NCBI GenBank assembly: GCA_964017185.1
Contig: OZ024869.1
Span: forward strand, 63,316,931 to 63,380,930
DNA from: Rugalucina vietnamica
Lineage: Eukaryota > Mollusca > Bivalvia > Lucinida > Lucinidae
Length of the DNA: 64,000 nt
Direction: 5' to 3'
In this document: positions 53,086-64,000 of the stretch, in pieces
Position numbering within the stretch: position 1 is the stretch's first letter
How the letters are laid out: the number at the start of each line of letters is the position of its first letter
The notes under the pieces: generated by a model
Told to the model about the DNA's origin: nothing
Databases searched by the model: none
Seen by the model: the letters and a program-made list of their open reading frames with translations, nothing else
Position numbers and translations under genes: made by a program

Positions 53086-55596
53086 GAACATGGAACATTC
53101 TAACATAAGTTAAGGATAGAAATAAAAGACAAACTGTGATGTGTTCAATTTAATATTATAATTAATAATAAATTAGACTCAGCATGATCACTTTAACATA
53201 ATCCAAATCAAATCAAGTTAACTCAAATCCAGCAAAGAAATTTCATCAACAATTTGTGTTAGTATGACTCAGCAAGACTAACAATTGGAGCAAGCTAATG
53301 TATAATGCTTGATATTTTAAATGTTTTACAATCAGAGATTTCTGCAACAAACCAAATGATCCAAGGAATTCAAGGAGAGAAAATTTATCGCCTCACAAGC
53401 CAATTGGGCTTTGACAGAAGACCTTAGAAGTTGAGTAAATGTAATTCTTAGTTCACCTGCCAATGATGTCAGTTATGTTCTAAAGTCACATTCAAAAACT
53501 TGGACACCTAGTTCTTTTAAGTGGTTTCAAGCCTTAAAATAAGTGGTGCTTGCTGTACTGTTAACCGAATAAGTCCAATCAAATCTTGGCACAGTCAAAA
53601 ACAAAATAAAGAACAAACAAAAGTTGCAAAAGAAAAAATGAAAACTGAAATCAAACTAATCTGAGCAGCCTAAATACATTACTTTTAGATGAATGTTTGA
53701 ATTTTAGCTGACATAAAATGGATAGTATTTCTTAAGGTTTCAAATTGGACAAACTAGCATTCTTATGGCTATACATGTATAACAGGAAATTAGTACAATT
53801 GAGAGAAAATTTACAGATAATCTAATGATGAATGATCTTTTCTTAGTAAACGTAACTTGTAACAAAAAAGAGTCCGATTCATCCTCTTCAAAAATGAGTT
53901 GACCAGCATTTTCTGAAAACAAAATTGATGATGACAACAAAGTTAAATACAGTCTAAGTTCAAAAGTTTAAAGTGCAAGGGGTCACATAAAATCTTTTGA
54001 AAGATTGAGTTCCTACTTTGGAAAGTAAAAAAAATCGGATAGTTTGGATAATTTCTTTCAAACAATTATTCATTAAACATGGTAAATGTAATCAATTAAA
54101 ATCATGATCTCAATGAAAGGCATTATTTACTCAATTAAAGATCATTATGTAATTATAGTGTGACTGTTAATCTGATGTCTGTTCTCTAAGGCTGATGTAC
54201 CTGTGAAATCACTCGGAGTGCATTAATTGATCACACTTCACAAAGAAATCATGTTCGTCGTGCCTGACCTTCAAGGTGTAATTTTGATAGAAATTTCTTT
54301 GATCGAGACTAATGAAATTATTTGAAAAATTAAATTTTTAAAAAAAATGGTAGTATCTTTACAATGAACTAAAGCTGAAATTTTCGAGACCCGGAGACAT
54401 CTTCAAAATTTCAAAACATGGGCATTCGAATTACTGAATTTGGACTGTATAACACATACATGTGTAAAAATGCCAAGAAAAATGTCACTTTTGATGGAAT
54501 GTAAGCATAAAAACTAAAATCATAACATGAAAATGGAGTAAAACATCTTTTTAGATAAAAACAAAATAGCAATACACTGTATCACAGCACATTGTAAAAT
54601 GGGAATGTATTTATGTTGTAAAGATTTAAATAATTCTAGCTTGTAAAATATGGCCTTAAAATAGTGAAAGTTTGATATGTATATAATGTAACATGTCTAT
54701 AGATAAAAATATAGCAGTTGTCATAAATTAAAATGAGCCTAGGTGAACCAAAATAATTGTCAAGTGAAAATATTGTGAATGTGAGAACATCCGTCTACCA
54801 GCTGACATAATGTAGCTACTATCAAACACATTTTCAATGCACATTGCTCTAGAGCTTACAGTATTATCAATCTTCATACCAAAAATGATAATTTGTGAGC
54901 TGTTTTCCTCCACATAGTCATTCTCTAACTCTACATAATGTTGTTATCAGTATGTCTGCGAAGTTCAGAACTACTGCTTGCATATTTGAGACAGGCACAA
55001 AGATCAACTGTGCTGCTAAAGTTATCCCTGGCTTTACCAAATCTTCATGACAGAATGGACATGCTACCCATTTTAGCTGTGGCACATATTCAATGTCAAT
55101 GATATGGCTCTAATATGACCAACATTTAACTTACTTGCAAACCCTTCACTTTAGCATCTTGAAAACAAAGAAATGATTAAACTAAGTTTAAAGATTCCTC
55201 CACAACAGTATTATTTTAAGCATTGTTTATTTAAAGAATCATGTTTTCTCATGATGTACATATAGCTTGTCTATTCTTCAACAGCTTGTCAACAGCAAAA
55301 TCTATGTGTACTTCAAAGTAGACTGACATCAAGCTAAACATGAGCACACTACATGTAGATTGATGTAGTCTTTCATTGGATAATACACCAATCAATATAT
55401 CTCTATGATATCAAAAACTACCTGATTTATCCTGTGATGGCTAAGTTTTGACATTACCTGTAACTCAGTGGCTAAGATAATGCTAAGCAATATACTTCAA
55501 GATCTATAGTGATTGAATCCAGGGATTATTTTCTGGGAAGATTGTGAGAGATTTGCTCATTTTTTACCAAAAATCTCATTGAAACTGACAAAAAAT
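53086..55596. other. 2.5 kb of AT-rich sequence without recognised genes or repeats
   Basis: No exon with paired splice sites, RNA gene or element end is seen on either strand. TTTATT at about 55226 (AATAAA on the - strand) is a possible polyadenylation signal for the kinase-like gene, but weakly supported. Confidence 0.45.
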
Positions 55597-55831
55597 GAGC
55601 CACCTCATGGGAAAACCAACAATCTGCACAGGCGAAAACAAAGACGCAGATCAGCTTCGCGGTAACCACGAAGCTAATCAGTGCTTTTTTTTTTCGCTAC
55701 TCGGATAGTACAATTCCTCTTCTACTTAAATCCAAAATTTCAAGCTTCTAGCTATTTTCTGTGCTTATACAGGCTGGTTTGTGTCAGACCTGTTCGGAAA
55801 CCACATTGTCGATTTTCCCACAAGGCGGCTC
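55597..55831. mobile_element. GAGCC-family MITE (copy 5)
   Basis: Ends gagccacctcatgggaaaac and gattttcccacaaggcggctc enclose the internal palindrome gcagatcagcttcgcggt / ccacgaagctaatcagtgc. The target duplication is AAAT on both sides. Confidence 0.85.
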
Positions 55832-56304
55832 AAATGATAGGAAAATCTTGCCAATTTGTTTGAATACAGGTAAGAGATTTTCTCTCATGATATTTTTGAG
55901 CCAGAATAATCCCTGGAATCCATACCATAACAAAAAATGATTTATGTTATTTGCACACACAGATCAACAAGGACGTTAACCCAGTCTGATCAGTAGTCTC
56001 TGCTTACAATTTTCTCAAGGACCACAGTAACAACAGAGGGACCTGGAATCAATGCTTCAGACATCAGAAAACTGACCTTAGAATCAGTGCTTGAATTTAG
56101 AACTTTTCTTCATTGGCCCAATTTCCCCTACCCTGACCCAAAAACAAGTACTGAGAGAAACTGAGTACTAGCTCAAAAACCATTTGACTAGGGTAGGGGT
56201 ATTAAGCTTGTGCTAATTTCTTTCACCGTAAGACAATACAAATGCTAAGGCATATCTTTTGTTTCTGTGTGGCAATGGCAAGTTGATGGATTTCAAACAT
56301 TAGG
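55832..56304. other. No feature recognised
   Basis: Unique-looking sequence between a MITE and a SINE-like segment; no open frame or repeat end is visible. Confidence 0.5.
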
Positions 56305-56550
56305 ATTTGGTTGCCCCTATGGCCCAGTGGTTAAGGTTACTGATTTCATAACCATTCTTAACCATTTGTTGATCTCAATGGTGTGTCTAGTTTGAGTTCA
56401 AGCTCCACATGGGATCATGGTCTCATGTGAGACAAGCCAAGTTCTGCTTGCAGGTGTGTTTTCTGGGGGTAATCACAATTTTGCCCCAACAACTGATATA
56501 GCCCATCTTATATGAGTGAAGTAATCTTGGAAGGGGTGTAAAACATTAGG
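56305..56550 (+). repeat. tRNA-derived SINE-like segment
   Basis: gcccctatggcccagtggtt resembles a tRNA 5' half with an A box, and gtttgagttcaagctcc is a decayed box B. catgtgagacaagccaagtt is shared with 30590. Confidence 0.5.
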
Positions 56551-56746
56551 ATTTCTCTAAGATACATCTCACACATATACATAAACAATATAAAACATAA
56601 CAGACTAGAGGTATACATCACTTAAACAAGCACTACAACAATAATTTAAGTTGAAAATGCAAAACACTCTGATATACATAAATGAATGTTTCTTCTGCCC
56701 TATAATAATAATGCTGCACAATTGTCTCGCCAGATCAGAACACTCC

Positions 56747-57250
56747 CAATACACCTTGTAGATCTAAGGTCTTGGTGTAGTCTCCACAGACCAGGAGACA
56801 GAGTCTATACTCTGATCTACGCTGGCAGAATCCTCTCCCCCCCCCCCCACATACACCTCATAGATCTAAGGTCTTGGTGTAGTCTCCACAGACCAGGAGA
56901 CAGAGTCTATACTCTGATCTATGCTGGCAGAATCCTCTCCCCCCCCCCCCCCAATACACCTCATAGATCTAAGGTCTTGGTGTAGTCTCCACAGACCAGG
57001 AGACAGAGTCTATACTCTGATCTACGCTGGCAGAATCCTCCCCCCCCCCCCCCCCCAATACACCTCATAGATCTAAGGTCTTGGTGTAGTCTCCACAGAC
57101 CAGGAGACAGAGTCTATACTCTGATCTACGCTGGCAGAATCCTCCCCCCCCCCTCCAATACACCTCGTAGATCTAAGGTCTTGGTGTAGTCTCCACAGAC
57201 CAGGAGACAGAGTCTATACTTTGATCTACGCTGGCAGAATCCTCTCCCAG
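56747..57250 (-). repeat. ~100-bp tandem repeat (five copies) overlapping the last exon of the kinase-like gene
   Basis: The unit on the + strand is acacctcatagatctaaggt, then gtagtctccacagaccagg, then tctacgctggcagaatcct and a run of 9-16 C. The rightmost copy (about 57157-57247) is coding sequence plus the stop codon. The four copies to the left would be in the 3' UTR, each preceded in the mRNA sense by a long G run. Confidence 0.95.
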
Positions 57251-57274
57251 GGCTAGACGACGTTCCATCACAGC
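57173..57274 (-). CDS. Terminal exon of the kinase-like gene
   Basis: On the - strand the acceptor is ctttgcaaatag/GCT. It encodes AVMERRLALGEDSASVDQSI, DSVSWSVETTPRP and a TAG stop (57173-57175). It follows the donor at 58759 in phase 0, and the helix begun in the previous exon (EQLLSIAELLRK) continues into it. Its last 75 nt are the parent copy of the adjacent tandem repeat. Confidence 0.85.
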   Translation of the reverse strand, partial: AVMERRLALGEDSASVDQSIDSVSWSVETTPRP

Positions 57275-60200
57275 CTATTTGCAAAGAAAAATACAGAATT
57301 ACATGATACAGCAAATCAATATTCCTGAAAACCTCGTTTTGTTTGAGCCACCTTGTGGGAAAACCAACTATCTGCATAGGCGAAAACAAAGGCGCAGATC
57401 AGCTTCGCGGTAACCGCGAAGCTGATCATTGCCTTTGTTTTCGCTACTCGGATAGTACAATTCCTCCTCTACTTATCTCCAAAATTTCAAGCTTCTAGCC
57501 TGCTTCTGTAGCCTTATAGCACGGTTTGTGTCAGACCTGTTCGAAACCACATTGTTGGTTTTCCCACAAGGCAGCTCGTTTATTTGTTTGATTTGTGGCT
57601 GAGCATCCCAGTAAACTGCTATGTTCATGCCTTTATTTCATGGGACTTCTACCCAACATTAGGATGCCAAACTGTTCTTGAAAATATAACCACCAAAGTA
57701 AACCACTTAGGCTCTTAGTATAATAATGTATGAATGTTTTGACTTGAACAGCTGGCACAGACCTTCTGAATGGTTAACCAGAGATCAGATGGTCAACCAG
57801 TAATTGATAAGCTTTGCTAAGAGGCACAAACTGCCCATCTATTTCTCACAACTATAAAATATGAAAGTACATGTAACAGCAACACCCAACTTCAAACAGT
57901 AACAAGAACGCTGTGGAGGTCAACATCGCACCTGCATTGGGCAAAATAACTAAAAACATGAAATATAGGTTGAGGGCACCAGGTCAAGGTGTTCTGAAAG
58001 GGTATGTCAGGGACAATTACTATGCAAGGTTTCACATTCGCACCAATCACTGATGTAGAGAAAATCAAACTTCAATGTAAAAATTAACAAAGTCAATGGA
58101 CCGTGAAATATAGGTCAAGGGCATCAGATTAAGGTGCGTGCTTGAAGGGTATGTGAAGGACAATTACCATGCAAGGTTTCACATTCACAGCTATCTTTGA
58201 TGCAGAAAAAAAAAACTTTTGACGTAAAAATTAACAGAGTCAATGGACCATGAACTATAGGACAAGGGCACCGGGTCATGGTGCATGCTTGCAGGATATG
58301 TCAAGGACAATTACTATGCAAGGTTTCACATTCTTAGCTATAACAAATGCAAAGAAAACCAAACTTTGTCGTAAAAACCAAACTTTGACGTAAAAATTGA
58401 GAAAGTCAATGGACCGTGAAAACCAAGGGCACCGGGTCAAGGTGCATGCTTGAAGGGTATGTCAAGGACAATTACTATGCAAGGTTTCACACTCGCAGCT
58501 ATCACTGATGTAGGGAAACCAAACTTCGACGTAAATGTTGACAGACGGACATACGGACGGACGGAAATTTGGACTCCTATATCGCACCTTGCTATAAGCA
58601 GGTGCGATTAAAATTGACTTTAATACATGAACCTCATTTTGTGTATTTCAATATCTGTTGTTTTATTACATTCAAAATTAATTTCAATACATATATCAAT
58701 TCAAAGCATTGTGAGTTAGCTATATTTTAACAGAATCCAAAATATACTACAGAACATACCTTTCTCAACAGTTCTGCTATGGAAAGTAGTTGTTCCTGGC
58801 TCACGTGACTTAGATCCTCCAGTTGACCCGGGTGGGGCTTAGATATTGACCTCAGGTGGTCCTTCTGGTCACGTAACTCCAGAGACTGAACTGCAAAGTT
58901 GGGAACTCCATCTGACAATTTGGGAATCAATATCTTATGTCTTTGTGGTTTATTCTGGTCATCACAAACTTCTATGTCATCTAATGAATCTTCCATATTC
59001 ACACTTTGATCTTCAACGACTGAGTCTAAAGGTCCCATGGATAATACTGCATGTCTTAAGCTCTGTGAAACATGTTTGTGCCCTACATGTTCATGTTTTG
59101 GTTTAACAAAGTTTCTCTGGTAGGACCTGCTCTGCCAGCTAGCCACTCTTAGCTTCAGCTCGTCGGCCATGCTGGCAGCTGTCTTTGGTACCTGGACACT
59201 CTTACTGAAGGTTACAGTTGACATTGAGAGACTATCTATAGGTGGAGGGGGTGGAGCTGGGGGGACAGGGGACTGTGGACCTTCGCTTAGAACTGGGGCA
59301 AGAGGGTCCTTCTTTAATTTCACCCTAATTGTCTTCTTGGGTATCTCTGGATAATCAGCTGGTTTAGCTTTGGAGACTGCATTTCGTTGTTTCGGCTTCA
59401 TTTCTGAAGTAGGGGAAATATTATTCCCTTCTGGAGAGTTTCTTTTCCCTTTACTTAATGGATGTTTCAAAACATAAGCAGTTGTCTTTGGTTTTTCAGG
59501 TGATTTCTTCCATTGTTCTTGCTTTGGTATTAACTTCACTTTCTGGCTTTTGTCTGATTTTTCAGAATTACTCAGCTCATCTGCAGTACCTTCACTTGTA
59601 CAATTCTTCAGAACTTTATCCACATTTACTGTCTTTGCTGTGGGTGTATTATCTTCTACCAATTTTCCCCATTCCTTACTCTGATCTGATTGGAGTTGTT
59701 TTGATTCTGTGGTATTCATTTCTGTAATCTCAGTTGACTCACTCTGAATCTCACTGAAGTCTTCCAGATCTTGTAGCTGTCTTACTGCATCTTCTTTACT
59801 CACAATGTCAGGACTATGACTTTTCATATCTGCTTCAGACTTCCCTATATCAACTGATGATTTGGTATCATTTGATACTCTAGCACTATTTACAATAGTC
59901 ACATCTGGAATTTCTTTCATTTTACTCTTTCTAGGAGTCCTTATAGGCTTTCTACCAACAATAACGGATGGATTTAATACTACTCTGATACTCTCTTTTT
60001 CTGCCTTTGCATCCTTTTCTATATCTGTTTTCACAGACTTATTAACTTTTGCTATCTTACTGACACCTGTTTCATTCTTAAAAGGTGCAATCATAGATGA
60101 GGATTTATCATTAGAAGGTTCTATCATAGAACTGTCATCATTATTTTGATTTTTCTTAGCACTCAAATCTTCAACAGTTTGTTCATCAACTTGTGTTACA

Positions 60201-62666
60201 GTTTCATTAGATTCATCTAACTCTGTATCTACATGTTGAGATTTATCATTGTCTGATTCCTGTTCATCACTCTTATAATTAAGTGATTTCAAGTTTTCTA
60301 TTGAACCACCAGCATCATGTAATATTTCTTTCTTTACAAACTCACGATAGTCATCTAAATGTTTTTGTCTTATCCCTTCTTTGGTGCTTTCATCAACTTC
60401 AATTACATTTCTACCTGGGAACACATGTCTTGACTTATAATGTTCAGCAACACTCCTAATACTAGCAAACTCTTTCAGATCTTGTTCATTAGGATATCTA
60501 GCAGATACTGCTGTCTTCTTTTCATCCACATTAGTTATTCCTCCTGTAAAAAAATCACTTTTTTCATTCGGTACACTCATATATGTTTTTGAAGTTCTCT
60601 TAATATCACTAGCTTTATTGATATTTTTTGTGAAAAATTCATCTGATTTAGCAGTTGTAGCAATTTCAGAAATGACATTATCATTAAACTGTTTCACTGT
60701 CTTAGATGGACTTAACAGATTTTCAGCTTCTTGATGAACATCTTGTCTGTAAACTTGTGTATCAGATCTGGCACTTTCTGATTCATTCTCTATATCATCC
60801 AGAGTTTTTGTGGTTTGACCAATCTGTGTTGTTAGTAAGTCAAGTAGATCTCTGGATTTTGTGAAAGAATCACACCTTGGCAGTGTGGTGTCAGAGCGTC
60901 TGTAGGCACTGGTTTCACGAGGTAGATTATGAATGGGCAAACTGTAAAAACTATCATAGGATTTGTCATTAAACAGATCTGATCTTTTATTGTTTCTATC
61001 ACTATCAATGTTACTCTGATCTTCAACATATGACCTGTGTGAACCACCAGAAACTGTGAGTCTCTCTGAATCAAATACTTCTTCAACCAGCTGTCTCAAT
61101 TTCTGATTGTTGTTCTGAGACAGATTTGTTAGTCTTTTATCAAAATTTTCATATTTAGCATTCAAATCAGCAAGTTTCCTATTGAGTGATGCCAAGTCAT
61201 TGGTGTTATCTAAACCAGTTTTGGCTGATCTCTCAGTAAATGCCCTTCTCTTCTCATCAATGTCTTCATCCTCTTCTAATTCGTCAACTGCAGACCTGCC
61301 ATTATATTCAGTATCAAGTGATTTAACAGTTCTGCCTGCTAGTTTCTTTGTGAGTGACAACCTTTTCCTTATAGGGGAACTTGGTCTCCTATTATTTATA
61401 GATTCTCTCATCAAGTACTCATCCATTTCTTTGGCCTTTTCTTGCCATGATTTTTGCTCAGTTTCTCTTGCAGTGCTGACTGCTACAGGGCTCAATGGTG
61501 CCACTATTCTATTACTCCTGTTTGACAGATTAAGCCTGGTCACTTCTCTATCTGGACTATGATTTACTTTATCTCTGTATGTTCTGTCTTCCAATGAGAT
61601 TGACATCCAGTCAAACTGGGCTTTTTGATCCCGAGAAGTTTTTGCATCAGGACTTTTCACTGACAATTCTAGACCTGGCACAAATACATTAAGTTTCTTA
61701 CGTGGGGTTTTTCTTTCACTGGACACTGGCAGGACAATACTATCATCCCCTGAGCTATAATCAGAACTATCATCAGCATAATTTCCCATGATTGTTTCAC
61801 CTAAGCTGTCAGAATCATTCTCATCTGAACTACTTCTCAGAGTCCCTAAAGAAAACTCAGAATTCTTTGCTGTTGGTATTTCAGATACGTCACTAATACT
61901 TCCGCTCTCACAGTCACCTGTATCAATTAGAGTTGTCTTTCTTACTAGAATACAAGTACTAGCAGTGGTGTCCCTTGATGTGTCCAGAGTAGTTTCCCCT
62001 GATGAATCATTCAATGCTTTTGGGTCTGCAATCATAAAACTGCTGAATGACTTGGAATCCAGGGTTGTTCTGACCAGATGGATAAGAGTTCGAGTAGATT
62101 CTATGTTATGTAAAGCCTCGTCAGAAACACCAGCTTTCTTAAACAGTTGACGCCATGCTGGGGGAAATGCCAGATTCTCTAATACAGAGACAACCTCCTG
62201 CAATGTTCACCAAAACAAACATTAGAAGCAAAATAAAGTAAAGAAACAGTCCACTAGGATACAATTCACAACTTTTTTGGAAATTTTACTCTTCCAATGA
62301 GCTTTTTGTTTTTAAATGGATTATTAACATGATGAACAATTTTGAACATGTATCATTGAATTTTTGAAACACTTGGCCAAATGAAGGAGTTTCAGCAATA
62401 AAAGATATATATATTACTCCAAAACTAAGATATACTTCAGGAATATTGACACTGTACAGCCATGTGGTATATTGTAATGTTAACAAACTGTTAGGCCACT
62501 TGGGGCATGACATCGTAACCTTATTGACAATTTACACAATACTTACTTTAAAATGGGGTCTTTTGGCAGGGTTTTGGTCCCAACACCGTGATATGAATAG
62601 CTTGAGCCCCTCAGGACAAGAGGAAGGAATTTCGGGTCGCTTGTTCTTTCTCACCATTTCTAAGAC
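57173..62666 (-). CDS. TKL-type kinase with GBD-like segment and long disordered tail, 5'-truncated, three exons
   Basis: The exons, in transcript order, are 62666-62547, 62197-58760 and 57274-57173, all joined in phase 0, giving 40 + 1146 + 33 residues. The first exon is the end of a protein kinase C-lobe (RPEIPSSCPEGLK, RCWDQNPAKRPHFK), closest by eye to MLK/ZAK/DLK-type MAP3Ks. Immediately after comes FPPAWRQLFKKAGVSDEALH, which resembles the WASP GBD or PAK autoinhibitory helices. The rest is Ser/Thr/Asp/Lys-rich, with one coiled-coil stretch and one poly-Pro stretch. Upstream kinase exons must lie beyond 64000. I do not recognise the specific gene. Confidence 0.85.
57345..57577. mobile_element. 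GAGCC-family MITE (copy 6)
   Basis: Ends gagccaccttgtgggaaaac and ggttttcccacaaggcagctc enclose the central palindrome gcgcagatcagcttcgcggt / accgcgaagctgatca. The target duplication is GTTT on both sides (57341-57344 and 57578-57581). It lies in the last intron of the kinase-like gene. Confidence 0.9.
57903..58613 (-). mobile_element. Hairpin/ACGG element with four ~148-bp core units
   Basis: On the - strand it starts with the hairpin atcgcacctgcttatagcaa / ggtgcgat near 58611, then a (CCGT)-type run, then four tandem units (gggtatgtcaaggacaatta, tatgcaaggtttcacattc). It ends around ggtgcgatgttgacc. The layout resembles the other hairpin/microsatellite families but the core is different. 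Confidence 0.65.
58760..62197 (-). CDS. Giant exon (1,146 codons) of the kinase-like gene
   Basis: The acceptor is gtgaacattgcag/GAG and the donor is TTGAGAAAG/GTATGT. Residues 1-9 (EVVSVLENL) finish the kinase fold and about 10-48 form the GBD/autoinhibitory-like segment. About residues 335-375 are a coiled coil (LNRKLADLNAKYENFDKRL). A Lys/Ser/Asp-rich disordered region fills most of the rest, a poly-Pro run (PPAPPPPPIDS) lies at about 980, and a short helix (SQEQLLSIAELLRK) ends the exon. An uninterrupted frame of this length in AT-rich DNA is itself strong evidence. Many SxD/E and SP/TP sites suggest regulation by phosphorylation, which is inference. Confidence 0.95.
62547..62666 (-). CDS. 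Kinase C-lobe exon of the kinase-like gene
   Basis: The acceptor is cacaattttag/GTC and the donor is TTTTAAA/GTAAGT. It is 120 nt and encodes VLEMVRKNKRPEIPSSCPEG and LKLFISRCWDQNPAKRPHFK. The CW..(N/D)P..RP motif with its conserved Arg is the alpha-H/alpha-I region of tyrosine-kinase-like kinases. Confidence 0.93.
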
Positions 62667-62940
62667 CTAAAATTGTGATAAAATTAGTTAATGTCTTGAT
62701 TGTTTCTTATTTTCAACTATTTCACCTTGGTATAAAGTGGATCTCTGTAATTCTTATTCTAGCAGAACAATCAAATCAAGCAGAAATTTTCAAAAATTAA
62801 CATTTTCAATTACAAGGTAAAAGATTGAAAGTTTTGTTTGACCTACAGTGCATTACTCAAATAAAAACTTTTACAATGAATCTATGTCTTCATAATTCTA
62901 GCAGGGCAGTAGACTCAACTTTCATAAATCTCCTACATAG

Positions 62941-63212
62941 TAAAGCTACAGTCACACTGTCTTTTGAGGCCTACGTTTTACTACGTTTCCAAGTCCCACG
63001 TTTTGCCCTAAAATTGTCCGGTTTTGCAGGTTGTTAGGTTTCAGTACGTTTATAGCTATGTTTTGCGACGTTTTACTCCGTATCGCTGCGTATTGTCCGG
63101 TTATCCAACGGCTTAGGGCCACAGTTTCACTAGGGATTGGTACGTTTAGCCACGCATTTACTACGTGTCGATACGTTTTCCTACGATTCAGTAGGTTTTA
63201 TCAGGTTATTAC
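62941..63212. repeat. TACGTTT-motif-dense segment
   Basis: Variants of (c)tacgttt, tacgtttag and ttacgacgtttt occur a dozen or so times in about 270 bp, for example near 62969, 62980, 63043, 63068, 63141 and 63171. No ends or target duplications could be defined. It may be one terminus of a DNA transposon. Confidence 0.5.
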
Positions 63213-63287
63213 AACGAATCATCCTGATAGTTCACTTGTACCTGTGACATATTTATTGGAATTACCGCACCAAAATTAATTAGTTGC

Positions 63288-63385
63288 ATGATGACCACCA
63301 AGAGAGGATCAAAGAAAAGCTCCAGGGGTGGCAAATCTGCGCGTGCACCGGGGCTGTTAAGTGCACTGCAAGATGACAGAAGAGG
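63288..63385 (+). CDS. Candidate first exon, basic N-terminus
   Basis: It reads MTTKRGSKKSSRGGKSARAP, GLLSALQDDRRG and meets a possible donor AGAG/GTAACC. The GC content is higher than around it. It follows directly on the TACGTTT segment, so it could belong to a transposon. I do not recognise it. Confidence 0.3.
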
Positions 63386-63435
63386 TAACCTTTTTTGTCT
63401 ATATTTTGTGACTCGATTTATTGCATTTAAAAAAC

Positions 63436-64000
63436 AGAGGACCAATGGTCCTGTAAACGCTCACCTGAGATCTGCTGTATATACGAATGTTATAGAAAAT
63501 AGTCCCAGTATAGGGGCAGATGAAGCCCTTGGGCCATTTTTTTCAGAATAATCAATATACTGTCCATACAAGTTTTTCCCTTCAAATGACATTTTAACAG
63601 TTTACCCATTCAAATACATAGGCAACCCATGTTGACCTTGCCTTAAAATAGGTCAAGGTAATCACAGGGTCATGATTTATATATACATTGAGTCATTATA
63701 TATACTTGAGTCATCGATGCTTCATGCCAAGTTTCTTCGAAATTGGTCCACCGGTTCCGTAGAAGAAGATTTTTGAAGGGTTTATACCATATATGGGCAT
63801 GGCGGCATTCTTGGTCAAGTGACCTTGATTATTTATATACACATTGATTCCCCCATTCTTTAGATGCTTCCCATAAAATTTGGCTTTGATTGGCCAAGCG
63901 GTTTCAGAGGAGAAGATGTTTGAATATTATGGTAATATACATGTATAATGCCCAGGGGCTGGGGCAAATGAGCCCCTGGGGTCCAACTTTTTTCAGAATC
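63436..64000 (-). mobile_element. CTCACC-family element, runs off the window
   Basis: Its 3' terminus (aggaccaatggtcctgtaaacgctcacctgag on the + strand, in parts) starts at 63436. One ~455-bp monomer with catggcggc, ccatatatgg and aataggtcaaggtaatcac follows. The remainder is to the right. Confidence 0.9.

Noticed and set aside
58846-62150. Several + strand open frames of 60-126 codons opposite the kinase-like gene
   Set aside because: They are antisense shadows of the 3.4-kb - strand exon, with no splice signals or independent features.

Overview
This window is eukaryotic nuclear DNA, most likely from a bivalve mollusc. Coding sequence is split into short exons with GT-AG introns, the intergenic and intronic DNA is AT-rich, and more than half of the window is transposon-derived. 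The repeats include elements built of a terminal hairpin, tandem core monomers and an ACGG/CCGT microsatellite, a layout known from bivalve pearl/Helentron-type elements. The species cannot be fixed from the sequence alone. Two genes can be read with confidence. The first, on the + strand, is a CWH43 (PGAP2-interacting protein) homologue. Eleven exons lie between 286 and 42441, every intron phase agrees, and about 456 C-terminal residues are recovered; the N-terminal exons lie to the left of the window. The second, on the - strand, runs from 62666 to 57173. It has three exons encoding the end of a TKL-type protein kinase domain, a GBD/autoinhibitory-like helical segment, a disordered Ser/Thr-rich tail of about 1,000 residues and a short C-terminal exon; the rest of the kinase lies to the right. 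A weak candidate gene sits at 51.3-52.07 kb and a lone candidate first exon at 63288. Layout: 1-425, element tail and first visible CWH43 exon; 352-3782, a minisatellite of about 46 copies of a 74-bp unit that copies the end of that exon together with its splice donor; 3783-20846, one transposon split by three others, including a 14-kb foldback element (4365-18360) with a 3-bp target duplication; 20966-22169, a hAT-type element; 22643-42441, the remaining CWH43 exons with transposons in most introns and a second donor-carrying minisatellite at 39878-40768; 42442-49320, a probable long, transposon-riddled 3' region; 49459-51148, a hAT-type element with a nested broken LINE; 52.1-56.7 kb, mostly unique AT-rich DNA; 56747-57274, a five-copy tandem repeat overlapping the last exon of the kinase gene; 58760-62666, its main exons; 62.9-64 kb, more repeats. 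The most unusual theme is that four separate tandem repeats each begin at or overlap an exon end, and two of them multiply a strong 5' splice site. A second theme is layered transposon nesting with readable target-site duplications, which allows the insertion order to be worked out. None of the functional suggestions has been tested against a database.
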